A program made the translations under genes and the position numbers. Below, piece after piece: positions 8,646 through 21,533 of a stretch of DNA of 64,000 nucleotides; position 1 is the stretch's first letter; each line of letters starts with the position of its first letter. Under the pieces are notes generated by a model. The model was not told the DNA's origin. It saw only the letters and a program-made list of their open reading frames with translations, and ran no database searches. Source of the DNA: Adiantum capillus-veneris (taxonomy: Eukaryota > Streptophyta > Polypodiopsida > Polypodiales > Pteridaceae); NCBI GenBank assembly GCA_014529385.2, contig JABFUD020000295.1:1-64000 (forward strand). The letters run 5' to 3'.

Positions 8646-9910
8646 ATGGAGAGCCAACGCCAAATGTCTGGATATCCTCTTTTCTTTGGAGAGCCTGGAG
8701 AGGATGCATAATTATTCCTAGCGAATTTCAAGATGTCTTGCCGTATCAAGAGGATAGTAACTGATCAAGAACGTGTAGAAATGTTTGAGGTGGTCCTTAG
8801 GAAAGATGCTAGCACTTGATTTGACTCTTTGCCTGAGGAAGTTAAAGGGAATTACACGAAAGTTTTGAATTGTTTCAAGAAATACTTCTTTGATCCCCAA
8901 AACACTCAGAAATTATGGCAAGACATTGTTTCTCATAAGCAAAAAGACTTAGATGACTACTACTTGTACAAGCAAGAGTACCTACGTCTTTGGGCTCTAT
9001 GGATACGAAATGTTGCTAACCCTGGTGATGGTGCAGAATTTCTAAAGAAGGAGAGGTTCATAGCCGGACTCTTTCCTGACCTCAAGGTAAAAGTTGAGGC
9101 GGGTGCACCTGCTACCTTTGATGCAGCTGAAACTAGGGCTGCTGAGAAATATAGGAAACTCAAGTGCTTAAGGGGGAGGTTCCAATAGAAGGTCTTAGAC
9201 CCAAAGGTAAGTCACAAGCATCAACATCTAAGGAGCTTCCTGAGGTAACGACGGAAGTGATTGAGAAGTTAAATGAATGTTTAAGCAGATTGTCAATTCA
9301 CCTTGCACAAGCTGTAGGTCCAAAGGGACAAGCAAAAAAGTCTGAAGAGCGAGACCCACGACCTAGGAGAGTCTTGCAATGTTGGAATTGCGGTGAGTCT
9401 AGACATGGGATGTATAATTGTCCTTGGCCCCGTGGGGAGCCAGGGAGATCTAACTTGAATTACCCACTGATGAATGCAGGTGAAGGAACTAGTCAGCAAC
9501 CACGGCTTATACAAAGGCCAAATGGAGCAAGACCACCTCCACAAGGAGTGGAAGGAGTTCCACCTTTTCCAGACCCAAACGTGCATGTGGTAGAGGTGAC
9601 AAATTCAAGAGAGGTTGACATGGAAGCAAATGGCATTAAGCGTGGCCGAGGGAAAGGTAAGGAGAAAGAAGGAGTTACATCACAAAGTGACCATGGACGA
9701 GAAAAGAAGGCAAAGGAGACCAAGGAAGCTAAGAGGACTCGACGTCGTATCAACCTCCAAGACTTTCCTCTTGGACATGGAATGGCTCCATACAACCTGT
9801 TGGAAGACATGAGAGGTAAGGGTCCTGATATCTCATGGCCTCAATTTCTTGCATTATGTCCACAAGTTAGGAGGGATTTAACAAGGCAGTTAGCACTAGG
9901 AGAAAGGTAA
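8646..9910 (+). pseudogene. element A gag, broken
   Basis: The frame starts MESQRQMSGYPLFF, with TAA at 8709-8711 and a TGA at 8818-8820 where Trp is expected before FDSLPEEVKG. The capsid-like part (YFFDPQNTQKLWQDI, EYLRLWALW, ERFIAGLFPDL) runs to about 9170, where a one-base shift moves coding to the next frame. A zinc knuckle CX2CX4HX4C lies at 9380-9421 (CWNCGESRHGMYNC), followed by a basic tail. Gag would package the RNA and form particles. Stops, shift and lack of a promoter make it non-functional. Confidence 0.75.
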
Positions 9911-12900
9911 AAGAGAGTGTGCCTGTTGTAAAAATTGCACAAGCGGAAATGAATGAGGACATTACACCTGTGCTAGATTGTTACATAAAAGGGAGATTGG
10001 TTAGGAAAGGTCTAGTGGATGGAGGTGCACAAATTTGCATCATGAGAGAGGGACTCATGCAAAAACTAGGCATGCACATCCATGAGACACCTGAAATTAA
10101 GGTCAAGATGGAAAACAATAGCAAGGCTAGGTGCATAGGCATTTGTAAAAATGTTTTTGTGGAGGCCTTTGGCATTAAGAAGGTAGTGGATTTCTATGTC
10201 ATGTCTACCAAAGGAAATGGTTACCCATTTATCCTAGGGAGACCATGGCTAATGAAAATGCGAGCTTTGCAGGATTGGGAGAGTGGAAAGCTAATTTGCA
10301 GGAATGACAATCATAAGAAGGTTGTCTTTGACATGAAGGAGCAACACCAAGAGGAGCTCCATGAAGAATCATCTCAAAGTGAGACGGAAGAAGGTTGGAC
10401 CGATAACACTTCAGAAGAAGAAAGTAGCGGCAGCATTATTGAAGAGGAGTCTTCCATCGAAGTCATGGGGGTAAGGTTTAAGCCAACCAACCAAGAGACC
10501 TCTTGTCAAGGTTTGGAGGAGGTAGGTTCCCAAGAGAACCAAAAAGTGGAAGATGAAAGAATGCTAGAAGGTATGCTATCTACAACACTTACAAAGGATG
10601 AAAGAGAGGAGTTCAAATGTGTGCTAAGAAAATTTCCTAGGCTTTTTGCTAAAGACTACACCGATGTGCGTGGAGTAGATGCTGTTCAACACAAAATTGA
10701 GTTGAAGACAGAGGCCACACATAAGGCTTAGAAGCTACAAAGGCTAGGAGTCATCAAGGAGCAGGCTTTACTCAAGGAGGTAAGAAAGCTTCTAGCAGCA
10801 GGTTTCATTTATCGAGTGGAGAATTCAGAGTGGGTCTCTCCCATTGTTGTCACTCCTAAGAAAAATGGAAAGTGGAGGGTGTGTGTGGCTTACCGTCCAC
10901 TCAATGAGGCAACAAAAAGAGATCACTTTCCCCTCCCATTTCAGGATGAGATACTAAATGAGGTAGCTGGTCATGAGAAGTACACTGTGTGTGATGGCTA
11001 CTTAGGCTACTTTCAAATAGGTATCGCATTGGAAGATCAATTGAAAACAACCTTTATCACTCCTTGGGGTTGTTATGCTTTTAGAGTCATGCCATTTGGT
11101 CTGACAAATGCTCCTGCAACATTCCAACGTTTCATGAACATGGTGTTTCAAGCATTCTTTGGAAAGTCAATTAGGGTGTTCATTGATTATTTTGCATTTA
11201 TAGCTCAAAATCATTGCATCTACAAAGGGTAGAAGAAGGTTTAAAGAAGCTCTATGACATGGGAGGTCAACTCAACCCCGACAAGTGCCACATAGGTGAG
11301 GATGAAGTGATCTTGCTCGGTCACAAGGTTTCCTATAAAGGCATTGAGGTGGATCCTTCAAAGTCAAAGGCTCTTATTGAGCTCCCATCACCGAAGAGTC
11401 TTAAGGAGGTCATCTCTTTCATTCAGAAGGTGAAGTATATGTCACGCTTCATTCACTTAGCCTCGGAGTTGCTTCATCCTTTGCAAAAGTTGACACAACA
11501 AGTAGAATTTGCATGGTCTGATGAGCTTGAAGAGTATTTTTGTAACATTAAAGTCATTTTGTCAGAGCTACCAACACTCATGCTTCCTTGTTGGGAGTAC
11601 ACATTCTTTGTTAGCTCTAGTGTTGGAAGGGAAACAATTGGTGCTGTGTTGCTACAACAAGATCCCCACAGTACAAGGATGCGACCCATCTACTTTGCTA
11701 GTAGGGTCATGAATGCTTCGGAGAGAGACTACACGGAAGCAGAACTCATGATGCTTTCTCTCATGTTTGCGGTGAGAAAGTTTAGATCCTACCTGCTACC
11801 AAAACCTTTTGTAATTCTCACTGCAGAAAATTTATTCCCTTGGGTGTCATCTCAAATGAATCTTAGTACTAGGATCTCAAAGTGGATTATGGAGTTGCAA
11901 GAGTTCCAATACTCTTTCAAGGTAGAAGATAGTGTGCGTGCACAATTGGTATGGATTCTCACTTATAGGTTACATGAGAAGGAAATTAAGGTGCCTCAAG
12001 TAAAGACCCTACCATTGCCACCACCAAAAAGTATTCCCAATGCTTTTACCTTGTTCTTTGATGGAGCTTTTTGACGAGCCACATGGAAAGCAGGGGGAGG
12101 GCTAGTGTTGCTCAACCCAAGTGGAGAGGTGGTCATGAAAGAGAAGGTCAATCTACTAGGTTCAACTAGCAACAATGAAGCAGAATACGACACACTACTA
12201 CATGGTTTGAAGATGTGCATTGGCCAAGGGATAAAACGTCTCATGGTAAAGGGAGATGCACTTCTCATTGTTAAACAGATTTTAGGCATTTGAGCATGCA
12301 AGAATGAAATCTTAAGGACAAAAGTTCATGCCATTCGTAGGATGTTTAATCAGTTTGAAGAAGTGCAGCTATATCATATTCCGAGGAAACAAAATGAAGA
12401 TGCCGATTTACTTGCACAACAAGCAGTTACATGTGTTGAGAGAGAAGTGCAGGTCATCATGGTGGCAGCAGCTGTCAAGCAACCGAGATACCAGGGATTG
12501 GAGTCATTGGCTCCCATTATTGGCTACATTTTGGAGGGTGAGTTTCCACAAGACTTCACGAAGGCTCAGAAGAGGAGACTCATGAAGAATTAAGGCAAGT
12601 TTCTATCTCTTCCTAGAAGGCTCCCTCTATCAAAGAGGGAAGGATCAAGTGTGAAGAAGAGTACCAACTATCGAGGAAATTCCAGCCATTCTAAAAGGTT
12701 TGCATGAAGAGGCATGTGGTGGTCATTTTGCCCAAGAATCAACTGTGAAGAAGATTTTGCTTGCGGGGTATGTTTGGCCAAGCTTGCATGTGGATGTTCA
12801 ACATTGGTGTAAAAGCTGTCACAATTGTCAGATAAATGGAAATAGAAGGTTGGTGCATGGCCCGAGGAAAATAGTTCTTGCAAATGGACCCTTTGAAAAG

Positions 12901-13926
12901 TGGGGCATTGATGCTATGGGTCCTCTGCCTAGGACAAAAAATGGTGGACTCTACATTCTAGTGGCTGTAGACTATATGACTAGGTGGGTGGAAGCTCAAA
13001 GTGTGGCAAGAGTGAATGAGAGGACAGTTAGCAAGTTTGTGTACAATCACATTTGTTGCAGATTTGGCACACCTTTGGAGATTTTTTCTGATAATGATCC
13101 AGGGTTTAGGAAGGGCTTGCTCACAGAAGTTTGTGAAGAGCTTCACATTCTACATCGTCATAGCACACCATACTATCCACAGTCAAATGGTTTGGTGGAG
13201 AAGGCTAATGGTGTCATTGCAGGAATCATTAGAAAGATGGTGCAAAACAAGACAAAATTATGGGATGACTTCTTGGATGGTGCCTTGTGGGCATATCGAA
13301 CCACATATAGGGAAGCCACGGAGTTCACACCATTTCACTTGGTCTATGGTCAAGAGGCTTTGCAGCCTATCGCGCTCAACATTCCAACAATGCGACTTCA
13401 TGGAAAAGGAGCACAAGATGATCAAGAGGTATGGATGGATCGACTTCTTACGTTAGTGGAGCTTGAGTGGAAAAGAGAAGCAGCATACGAGTGCTACAAG
13501 AGGAAAGCCACACAAGAGAAAGAAACGCACGACAAGAAACTGAAGGACAAAGGCATCAAGGAAGGAGAGCTTGTGCTAAGGTATGACAATCGACTTGACA
13601 ATCGTTTTGATGCCAAGTTTGAAACTAGATGGCAAGGGCCATACATAGTCAAGAAGGCTTTCGATTCTAATTACTATCAGCTTATGGACTTGAATGGTAA
13701 AGAGCACTCCAGGAAGGTAAACGGGTATCGCTTGAAGCCCTATTTGAGTCGCCTTCTACCAAAGGATCTACCAAAGATCTGTCCAAAGGCCGATGTCTCA
13801 TGTAAGTATTGTTACATGAAGCATGAGTGTAACTCCAGCCAAAATTCTGAGGGGCCAAACAATGAAGATCTCGTCGAGGACTCTGACGCACTCTCTTTGG
13901 AAAAGATGCTCTATGATGGTACATGA
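9911..13926 (+). pseudogene. element A pol: protease, RT, RNase H, aRNase H, integrase; broken (copy 1)
   Basis: Protease: VDGGAQICIM with Asp at 10018 and ILGRPWL as flap partner. [27 protein letters not shown], then FIDYF at 11182-11193, where the second catalytic Asp is Tyr. This copy also lacks one T there, which shifts the frame. First RNase H from about 11600. Second RNase H from about 12045 with FFDGAF, NNEAEY, KGDALL. Integrase from about 12680: zinc finger ending CKSCHNC, GIDAMGP, SDNDPGF, SNGLVEKANG and a GPY module. Other lesions are TAG at 10729, TGA at 12072 and 12292, and frame changes near 9910 and 12600. Integrase is the longest intact part (408 codons). Confidence 0.8.
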
Positions 13927-13940
13927 ATATACCATCATCC

Positions 13941-13951
13941 TGGGGGAAGGG
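13941..13951 (+). promoter_or_regulatory. element A polypurine tract
   Basis: TGGGGGAAGGG lies 14 bp after the integrase stop, immediately before the presumed 3' LTR. It would prime plus-strand synthesis. The exact LTR start is uncertain by a few bases because the truncated 5' LTR cannot confirm it. Confidence 0.5.
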
Positions 13952-15546
13952 CTAATAATAGCCGTTTTTCAGCTCTCCATAATTGCCATACTAAGTTACT
14001 CCACCCTACCAAATTCACCCAAACGCTATGGCTATCCCTACCATTTCACTGTACATAGGCGTGTGTGAGTTAGGGGGCTTTTCCCATATCTTCTTAAAAA
14101 CCCTCAGCTAGCTAGTCACTGGGCTAGTTGAGCCAAAAAAAAAAAGTATATTATGGCCTCTTTGTGTGTAAATATTTCACTGTATATATGGCCTAAATAT
14201 AGGGATTTTTTATAATTATTTTGGTATTTTATTTAAATATTTATACTTAGGTGTGTGTTTTATTAAACCTATGTACACCTTCTTTCATCCTCTTACACCA
14301 TAATTATATTTTTTGCCAATATGTACATACTCTAACCTCATATTTTTTCTTTATACAATTCACTCCCACATTTTCACCCTCACCCTCGTGAAAACAAAAA
14401 AATGATTTCTACTCATTGGTCACGTTTATTATATTATTTACTTGCATACCTTTTCCTCTTTCACCCAAAATAATTCAAAGAGGGACCATATCATATGATT
14501 CCAATATCTTTCCATATCCATAACTCCTCCATATTTTTATTATTATTTTTACTCATTATTCTAAATCCATGTGCTCATTGAGCTAAAGTTCATGAATAGT
14601 CCATACACTAGTCCCACCATGTATATATTTCTTTATTCACCAATAATCCTCCTCCATGCATGTCTCAAGGGAAATTTGGATGCTTTGTAGTATGATATGA
14701 CAAAGGAGGGGCTCACTCTTGGATGCATTGTACAAATTCAACAAAGGAGGGGGCCACTGAAGACTTTTTGTGAAGAAAAAACAGGTCTTTTGGTGGGATT
14801 TTTAATATCCATCTCCACTCCGAATTTGGAGCAATGATCAAAAGAGAAAATGTATCCCACGCTCTTAATAATCACCTCAAATTGTTTCATGATTTTTGGA
14901 GCTACCAGCGGTGAGATATGATTTTTTGAGTGGACCCCAATCTGCCCACTTTTCTCACAAGTAGCCCATAGTCTTCTCTCACCTCTTTCCACACTTCTAC
15001 ACACACACACATTCCTCTTAATCCGTCACTCAAACCTACACCTTCAATGGTTTCCCTCACCTTCTTCACCATTAACCTCCCCACTTACTTCCATAGCTCT
15101 CATATGAGCTCCACATGTACATACACCATCTCTATGCCTCTCTCTATTATCTCCAAAGTACAATTACATCTTAACCCTTATATATATACATAAATTCAGC
15201 ATGTGTACCATGCTTAACCTCTGCAAATCAAGAGATCTCATCAACGGAATTACCATTTTCATCACGATAATCAACTTTGGCGGCGGTGGCATAAAGAAGG
15301 GAAGACGAAGAAGAAGATCGATAGTCATTTTGAGAACCTACACAAGTAAGTCCAAAACCTCTTTGAGCTTCACCATCACAAGGATTTGCTCACTTCATTC
15401 AACCATCTTACTTCAACCATCCACCTCATCCTACCCATTGTAAATGTAACATTAACTTTCTAGTGATTACTAACGACTAACATACTAACACAAAATAGCA
15501 TTGACCTAACCATAAAAGACACCTCACCTCAAGACATGTGTATAGT

Positions 15547-15548
<2 letters not shown>

Positions 15549-15597
<49 letters not shown>
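15549..15597 (+). repeat. (CT)n microsatellite in the element A LTR
   Basis: About 24 CT units without interruption, 170 bp upstream of the LTR TATA box. Length is the same in the second copy (52810-52858), which fits a very recent duplication. Confidence 0.95.
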
Positions 15598-15601
<4 letters not shown>

Positions 15602-15768
15602 CTTAGTTTCACCTTATCTACCATCAATAATGCTCTCTTTTGAGCCCAAACCCATGACTCAAGCAGACAAATAAGGCCCGCAATGTTTTGATATTCAAAA
15701 AATCATAATCCTGATTTGTTAGCTTGTAAATTAGGATTTCCAATAATCTTTATGAGGGGTCTCCAACC

Positions 15769-15777
15769 TATAAATAG
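15769..15777 (+). promoter_or_regulatory. TATA box of the element A 3' LTR
   Basis: TATAAATAG within CCTATAAATAGGCCCCTCTC, the typical form of plant LTR promoters. Transcription from it would run out of the LTR into element B. Second copy at 53030-53038. Confidence 0.6.
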
Positions 15778-16615
15778 GCCCCTCTCCTTCTTGTAAAACA
15801 ACCTCCAACATCTCACATAGCACCCCAACACTATATGCGTGAGGAGAGACTTAGGTGTAGCAACCACTTGTGAGCTTCACTCTTGGTGTGAGAGAAGCCT
15901 TCAAGCTACACATTGCAAGTGAGAGAGTGTGAGTTCCACAAATCTCAAAACCACTATTGTATATGCTCCTTCATCATCAATAAATTGAGGTTTGGTGCAT
16001 CAAAGACGTGATTCGACGTTCAAATCTTCATCCTTCCATTTGTGCAATACGGTTTGGTGAATTCAAGGTGACTCGTGTATTTTGAGTTTTTATCAGTTGA
16101 TCTTGATTTTAGAAAGTGTTTTAGTGTGTTTTTCATTGCTAGTTTTTTATCCATTGTAAGAGGGTATTGTGGTGAGAGGTCTCCCACACCCTAAGACAGT
16201 GTGTGTTTGTTTTGGCAATGTTTAGCAATCACTAAGCATTGAGTGAGTTTTGTACAAGTTCTGCGATAGCATCATAACGAACCATCTCCATTTGCAAGTC
16301 ACAAATAAGGTATTACGCAAGATCCTTTACTCTCTCTCTTCCCTTTGCTCTAGCTCTCTCTTGTCCATTTTGTGTGTGTCTTGGTGTGAGGTTTCTTGTG
16401 TGTGTTGTGTGGTGCATCTTCTTGGTTGCACCAAAATCTCTCTTGCGTTCTAGTTCGCATACCATAACTAGGTGGTGCCCCTATCTTGTTTGGGTTTGGC
16501 TGTGGGTTTGTTGTTGTGTTGTGCTTGTGGTTGCCCCAGCCCCAATTGAGCAGCACGGGAGCCTTGAGGGGTGTTTAGAGGTCGCCTCTCTTGTTGCCCG
16601 CCCTGGACCTCCTCA

Positions 16616-17778
16616 ACGACTACTTCAAACTAGATAAATTCATGGCATGCCTGCATCCTAAAGTAAGGGAGAAAGTGGATTTTGAGAGCCCAGAAAACTA
16701 TAATGGTGCAGTGGCCATCGCAAAGACAAAAAGCAGGAAAATCAAAAAGAAGATTGAACAAGGCGTGTCGGGTTTTGAAGCGGTGGTCCAACCTCAGGGT
16801 GGTCAAAGGGATGTTGTTCATGATGAAAACCAGGCAAATTGAGGTGTAGCCGTTGTGCCATAAAATTGGGTGCAAACCGTGCAGGATTTGTCTGAGAAAA
16901 TGCAAAAATTGCGGCTAAGCGTGATGGATAGAAGTCAACCCAGAGGAGCAAGGGGCAGGGCAAGGCCACTGCTTGGCCGGTGTTACAATTGCGGTGAAGA
17001 AGGACACTATGCGCCAAATTGCCCTCATCCGCTGAGAGACAGAGGCGGTATTTATCCACTGTTTGGCAGAGGTAGAGGTCAAGCACAACTCAATGGCCCA
17101 AGAGAGCAGGTGGTCGAGAATCAGGTGTAGCCAGCTCCTCAGGATGGTGGTGAAGTCCCTAGGGTGAATATCATCGGAGTGGATAGGCAGGATGTTTAAG
17201 TTTTGGCCAACAAAAGAGCAAGGAGGGAAAGAGAGACAAAAGCCGAGCGGGAGACGAGGGCCCGTAAAGGTAAAGAGAAATTGTACAAAGGCAAGGAGCA
17301 GCCGCAAACTAGCAAGAAGAGGAGGCGTCGCAAAATCAAGCAAGCAGACTTTAAGCTAGGGTGCGTCTACCCCGAATATGACTTGGTAAGCGATGTCCAA
17401 AATCAAAAGGCTAACATTACCTTTCGTCAATTGTTGGATTTAAATCCCAAGCTACGAAGACAGTGGTCTACAAGTGTCAGCACGAGGCTGCCAAAGGCCA
17501 AGGGGAATGTGCATGGAATACAAAACATGGCATTGAGAGTGGGTAACCCGACGGATGTCCTTCCTCTAGTGGATGCGGTCATTGAAAAGAGGATTCAGGT
17601 TCAGGCCTATATAGATGGTGGAGCACAAGTTTGCATCATGAAGGAAGCTACAATGAAGGAAACAGGGGTCAAAGCAGTAGCTAAATCAAATGTACGCATG
17701 AGGATGGCTAACCATATCAAAGCCAGGTGTTTGGGTGTGGCTCAAGACGTAAGAGTGAAAGTGATGGGCATTGAGTGA
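16616..17778 (+). pseudogene. element B gag (3' part) and protease, broken
   Basis: One frame runs through, with stops at 16840 (TGA), 16861 (TAA), 17128 (TAG) and 17198 (TAA). It starts within gag (NDYFKLDKFMACLHPKVREK). A zinc knuckle CYNCGEEGHYAPNC is at 16981-17022, followed by a strongly basic segment. The protease motif IDGGAQVCIM has its Asp at 17614. TGA at 17776 ends the open stretch, though coding continues as FFVMKAGDNAYPIILGSP to about 17920. The DGGA motif in place of DTGA/DSGA is shared with element A. Confidence 0.7.
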
Positions 17779-18153
17779 CTGATCGATTTCTTTGTGATGA
17801 AAGCGGGTGACAATGCTTATCCAATCATATTGGGTAGTCCATGTCTACTTGCAATAGGGGCTAAGCAGGATTGGGGGAGTAGAGTGTTCACCTTGCCTGA
17901 CAAGGAAAAAGGGAGATAGGTGGTGCTTGATTTAAAGACCAAAGAGATCCGTTTTCACCGTGTGGCAGAAAAAGACAAAAATGATACTACAAGCTATGAA
18001 TATGAGACAGACAGCCTATGATGAGGGCTACACAGATACTGAGGAAGAGGAAAGTGAGGATGATATGCTAAAGATAGATGCCGACTTGTTTGGGTTCACT
18101 GTTGAAGGCTCCCATGTAAAAGGAGAGGTGCAACCACAAGTTGTGGCATAGGT
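17779..18153 (+). pseudogene. element B linker between protease and RT, shifted frames
   Basis: Coding-like in at least two frames: the end of protease (PIILGSPCLLAIGAKQDWG), then an acidic stretch (EGYTDTEEEESEDD at about 18020-18063) in another frame. A similar acidic linker is present in element A (SQSETEEGWTDNTSEEE). Stops and shifts show decay. It adds no domain I recognise. Confidence 0.5.
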
Positions 18154-21100
18154 GTGGAGGAGGTAATTGATATGCTAAGAAAAGATTTGACCAAGGAAGA
18201 GAGAGAAGGCTATGTTGAGTTGTGTGCCTCTTTTTCATATTTATTTGCGACGAAGTACGAGGATCTACGAGGAGCAAAGGGTGCAGAGCACAAGATAGTT
18301 CTTAAAGAAGGGTGCAAACCAAGAGCACAGAAGCTAAGGAGGTTAGGGGAGATTCAGAAGGAGGCTCTTTGGCAGGAGATTAACCAGTTGTTGGCTGCGG
18401 GTATCATATACCCCGTGAAGGAGTCGGAGTGGGGTTCTCTAGTGGTTATCACCCCTAAGAAGAATGGAAAATGGTGGGTGTGTGTCGATTACAAGCCATT
18501 GAATGCGGAAACCAAGAGAAACCACTACCTGCTGCCGTTCCAAGATAAAATCTTAAATCAGGTGGCCGGTCATGAGAGGTACTCTATTATGGATGGATTT
18601 TCACGGTACTTTCAAATAGGAATTTCTCTTGAAGATCAGCTGAAGATGACATTTATCTCTCCATGGGGGTGCTTTGCCTATCGTCGCAGGATGCCGTTTG
18701 GTTTAGTGAATGCCTACGCCACCTTCCAAGACTGGATGAATAGGGTGTTTGGTCCCTACTTAGGCAGATTCATTAGGGTTTTCATGGATGATATTGGGTG
18801 CTATAGCTCAAGGGCGGATCATTTGTCAAAGCTCCGGGTATGTTTTCAAAGGCTAGACGAAGAAGGGGGTGAATTAAACCCTAAGAAGTGCAAGCTAGCA
18901 CAACCTTGAGCACAGTTGCTAGGTCATGTGGTGTCACAAAATGGAATTGAAGCAGATCCGGAGAAGGTCAAGGTGCTAGTCTTAATGGAGCCTCCCTCTA
19001 GTGCGCAAGGCTTGGCGTCCTTTGTACATAAGCTAAAGTACTTGTCGCGTTTCTTTTGGATGCTATCATAGTATGTGTATCCTCTCCAAAAGAGGGCTCA
19101 ACAGGTGCATGGTTTTGGATGGGATGAAGATGCTCAAGAAGCTTTTGGCAGAGTGAAAGAAATTTTGTGTTAGCTGCCAGCTGTGTGCCCTCCAAGCCAA
19201 GAGGATGATCTCTATGTGTCAATAACGGTAGGTACCGTGGCTATTGGGGCGGTATTACTACAGAAAGTAGGAAGGAGCTATAAGCCTATCTACTTTGAAA
19301 GCAGGGTGATAAGTCCTGGAGAGGCGGCTTACATTGAAGCGGAGCAGTGGGTCATGGCATTGGTTTTTGCTTGTAGAAATTTCAAAGTGCACCTTATTGT
19401 GCGTAGTGTTAACGGCTAACAATCTGATTCTTGAAGTGGTGTTACACTTAAAGCCAGGAAAGCGGATCATGAAGTGGGTGATAGAGTTGCAGGAATTTGA
19501 GTTTGAGTTCAAAATTGACCACACAACTCGGTCCCATTTGGCAGACATTTTGGTCAGCAAAGCAGTGGATTTGCCAATTTATCCAAGAGTAGTACGAGAT
19601 GAAGCCAAAGAGGAGCCCGACCTGATTGGAGCCTTTACCATGTGGTTTGATGGTGCATATAGGAGGGTGATAAAGAAAGCTGGTGGAAGTGTGGTGATAC
19701 ACGATCCACACGGCAAGGTAATCTTCTCAAAAGCCTATGATTTGGAGGATGTTCATACCAACAATGAAGCAAAATATCTCACTCTCCATCTAGGTTTGAA
19801 ACAATGCGTGAAGTTTGGCATTTCCAGGTTGGTGGTCAAAGGTGATGCGTTATTGGTCATCAAGCAACTGCTAGGCCAATGGCAGGTAAAACGAGATTCC
19901 TTAAAGCATTGCTTCTTTTCCATCAAGAAGTTGTTGAAGTTCTTTAAAGAAATCCAGTTCAAGCATGTGAAGAGAGAGCACAACCAAGAGGCAGACCAAC
20001 TAGCAAGCAGTAAGGTGCAGGTACATATTGCAGGTATATATGTGGCCCCGGCCACATACACAGGTAGGGAGTCATTGAAGGAGGTGGAAGATTTCTTGGA
20101 TACAGGGCAGTGTCCCCAAGGTTTGTCTAAACTGCAAAGGAGGAGGATAGTTTAGAAATCATGCAAATTTACACTAGTAGGTGAAGACCTAATGACTTAC
20201 GGCAGAGACGGGGTGCTAAGGAGAGTGCTCTATAAAGAAGAGATTAACTTGGTGTTGGAGCAATGTCATGAGGAGAGCGGACACCAGGGGAAAGTTCAAG
20301 TGCTGTTTCGAGTGTTGAGAGCGGGTTTTTGGTGGCCTTCAATAGTGAAGGATGTGCACTATTGGTGCAAGACCTGCCATGAATGTCAGAATACAGGAGA
20401 GAGGCGTTTGACAACTGAGTCACAGGGAGCGATTATTGCTCAAAATGCTTTCGAAAAATGGGGTTTAGATGCCATCGGTCCACTCCCTAAGTCTACAAGT
20501 GGTAAGAAGTATTTCGTGGTTGCCATCGACTACCTCACAAGGTGGGTCAAGGCCAAAGCTGTGAAGGAAGTAAATGCACAAGTTGTGGCCCACTTTGTTT
20601 TCGATAACATTTTTTGCCGTTTCGGAGTGCCGTGGGTACTCATTTCTAATAGAGGGCAAGGATTCAGAAGCAAGCTTATGCAGGCATTGGTGGAAAAACT
20701 AAATATTCAGCATCGGTTTTCTTCGCCTTATCATCCCCAATGCAATGGTTTGGTGGAGAGTGCCAATGGATAAATCATCAAAAGCTCACGAAGTATGTAT
20801 ATAAGCAGGAGATAGAATGGGAGATCAATCTAGAAAAGTGTCTATGGGCCTACAGGACGTCCTACAAAGTGGCGACCAACTTTACTCCATTTGAGTTGGT
20901 TTATGGTAAGGAGGCAGTGCTGCAAGTGCATGCACAACTGGGTGCTTTAAAAGGTATGTGGCGCATCAATGCCACTCCACAAGCTATCTTACAAGATAGG
21001 ATTGTCGGCCTTGAGGCATTGCAGATGGATAGAGAGGCAGCAGCAGACTACTACGTAAAGCAGCGGGAAAGGAGAATGGCCAAAGTCAATGAGGGTCTGC

Positions 21101-21366
21101 CAGAGAAAAAGATAGAAGAAGGGGACCTAATAATGAAGTATGAGAGCTACTTGGACTTCACCTTCCAGAAGAAGTTCAAAAAGAAATGGACGGGTCCGTA
21201 CAAAGTACAAAAGGCCTTTTTAAATGGGACCTATCAGCTGGTGAGAGCCAATTGTAAGCTTCTTAGGCACAGGGTAAATGGTGTACGGCTCAAGCTCTAC
21301 TTTGATAGGGGAGTGGTGCCCGATGTACATCAAATGGTGACCACGGGGGTTGGGCAACCCACTTGA
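18154..21366 (+). pseudogene. element B RT, RNase H, aRNase H, integrase, broken
   Basis: RT: TPKKNGKWWVCVDYKPLN, MPFGLVNAYATFQ and FMDDIGCYSS with both catalytic Asp (18787-18792). Stops are at 18907, 19069 and 19171. The gypsy RNase H (VSITVGTVAIGAVLLQ) changes frame near 19415. The archaeal-type RNase H from about 19640 has WFDGAY, NNEAKY, KGDALL and HNQEADQLA. After TAG at 20153, integrase shows H-H-C-C ending CKTCHEC, GLDAIGP, SNRGQGF (the second catalytic Asp is Asn) and CNGLVESANG. A frameshift near 20770 precedes the C-terminal KWTGPYKVQKAF module. No enzyme here can be active. Confidence 0.75.
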
Positions 21367-21524
21367 AGAGACTCAAGAATAACAAACATATAGTTCGGTA
21401 CATATGTACATATTTTACATATTGTACATATGGTGGTGTGTTTTTCAGCGTGCTTGAGTGTTTGCAGAGTGTTGCAAGTTTCAAGTTCAATAAAGCTACT
21501 TTTGGTTGAACATGAATGTTCAAC

Positions 21525-21533
21525 AGGGGGGTA
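21525..21533 (+). promoter_or_regulatory. element B polypurine tract
   Basis: AGGGGGGTA just before a TG that opens the presumed 3' LTR at 21539 (TGATGGTGCAGCC). It lies 160 bp after the last integrase codon. Confidence 0.45.

Larger units (their letters stand above)
7608..16615 (+). mobile_element. element A: Tat-like Ty3/gypsy LTR retrotransposon, 5' truncated and decayed
   Basis: The order is partial 5' LTR, primer binding site, two small ORFs, gag, protease, reverse transcriptase, RNase H, second RNase H, integrase, polypurine tract, 3' LTR. The second RNase H lying between the gypsy RNase H and integrase is the hallmark of Tat-lineage plant elements. Only the last 423 bp of the 5' LTR remain, while the 3' LTR extends about 2.66 kb. 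The element lies directly against the gag of element B at 16615/16616, so it probably inserted there. Confidence 0.85.
13952..16615 (+). repeat. element A 3' LTR, about 2.66 kb
   Basis: It runs from the polypurine tract to CTGGACCTCCTCA. Only the final 423 bp can be checked against the 5' LTR, so the left edge is inferred. It contains a CT microsatellite, a TATA box and an AATAAA (15979-15984). No coding sequence is supported; short hydrophobic open frames such as the one at 16374 occur in both LTRs and come from GT-rich sequence. Confidence 0.65.

Noticed and set aside
15549-15597. CT microsatellite as GAGA-type regulatory element
   Set aside because: Possible, but a perfect dinucleotide run in an LTR is more simply slippage; no supporting motif.
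1066-16615. H3-like gene, gene B and gene C as cargo captured by element A
   Set aside because: They lie outside the truncated 5' LTR and no matching LTR part is found upstream, so capture cannot be shown.
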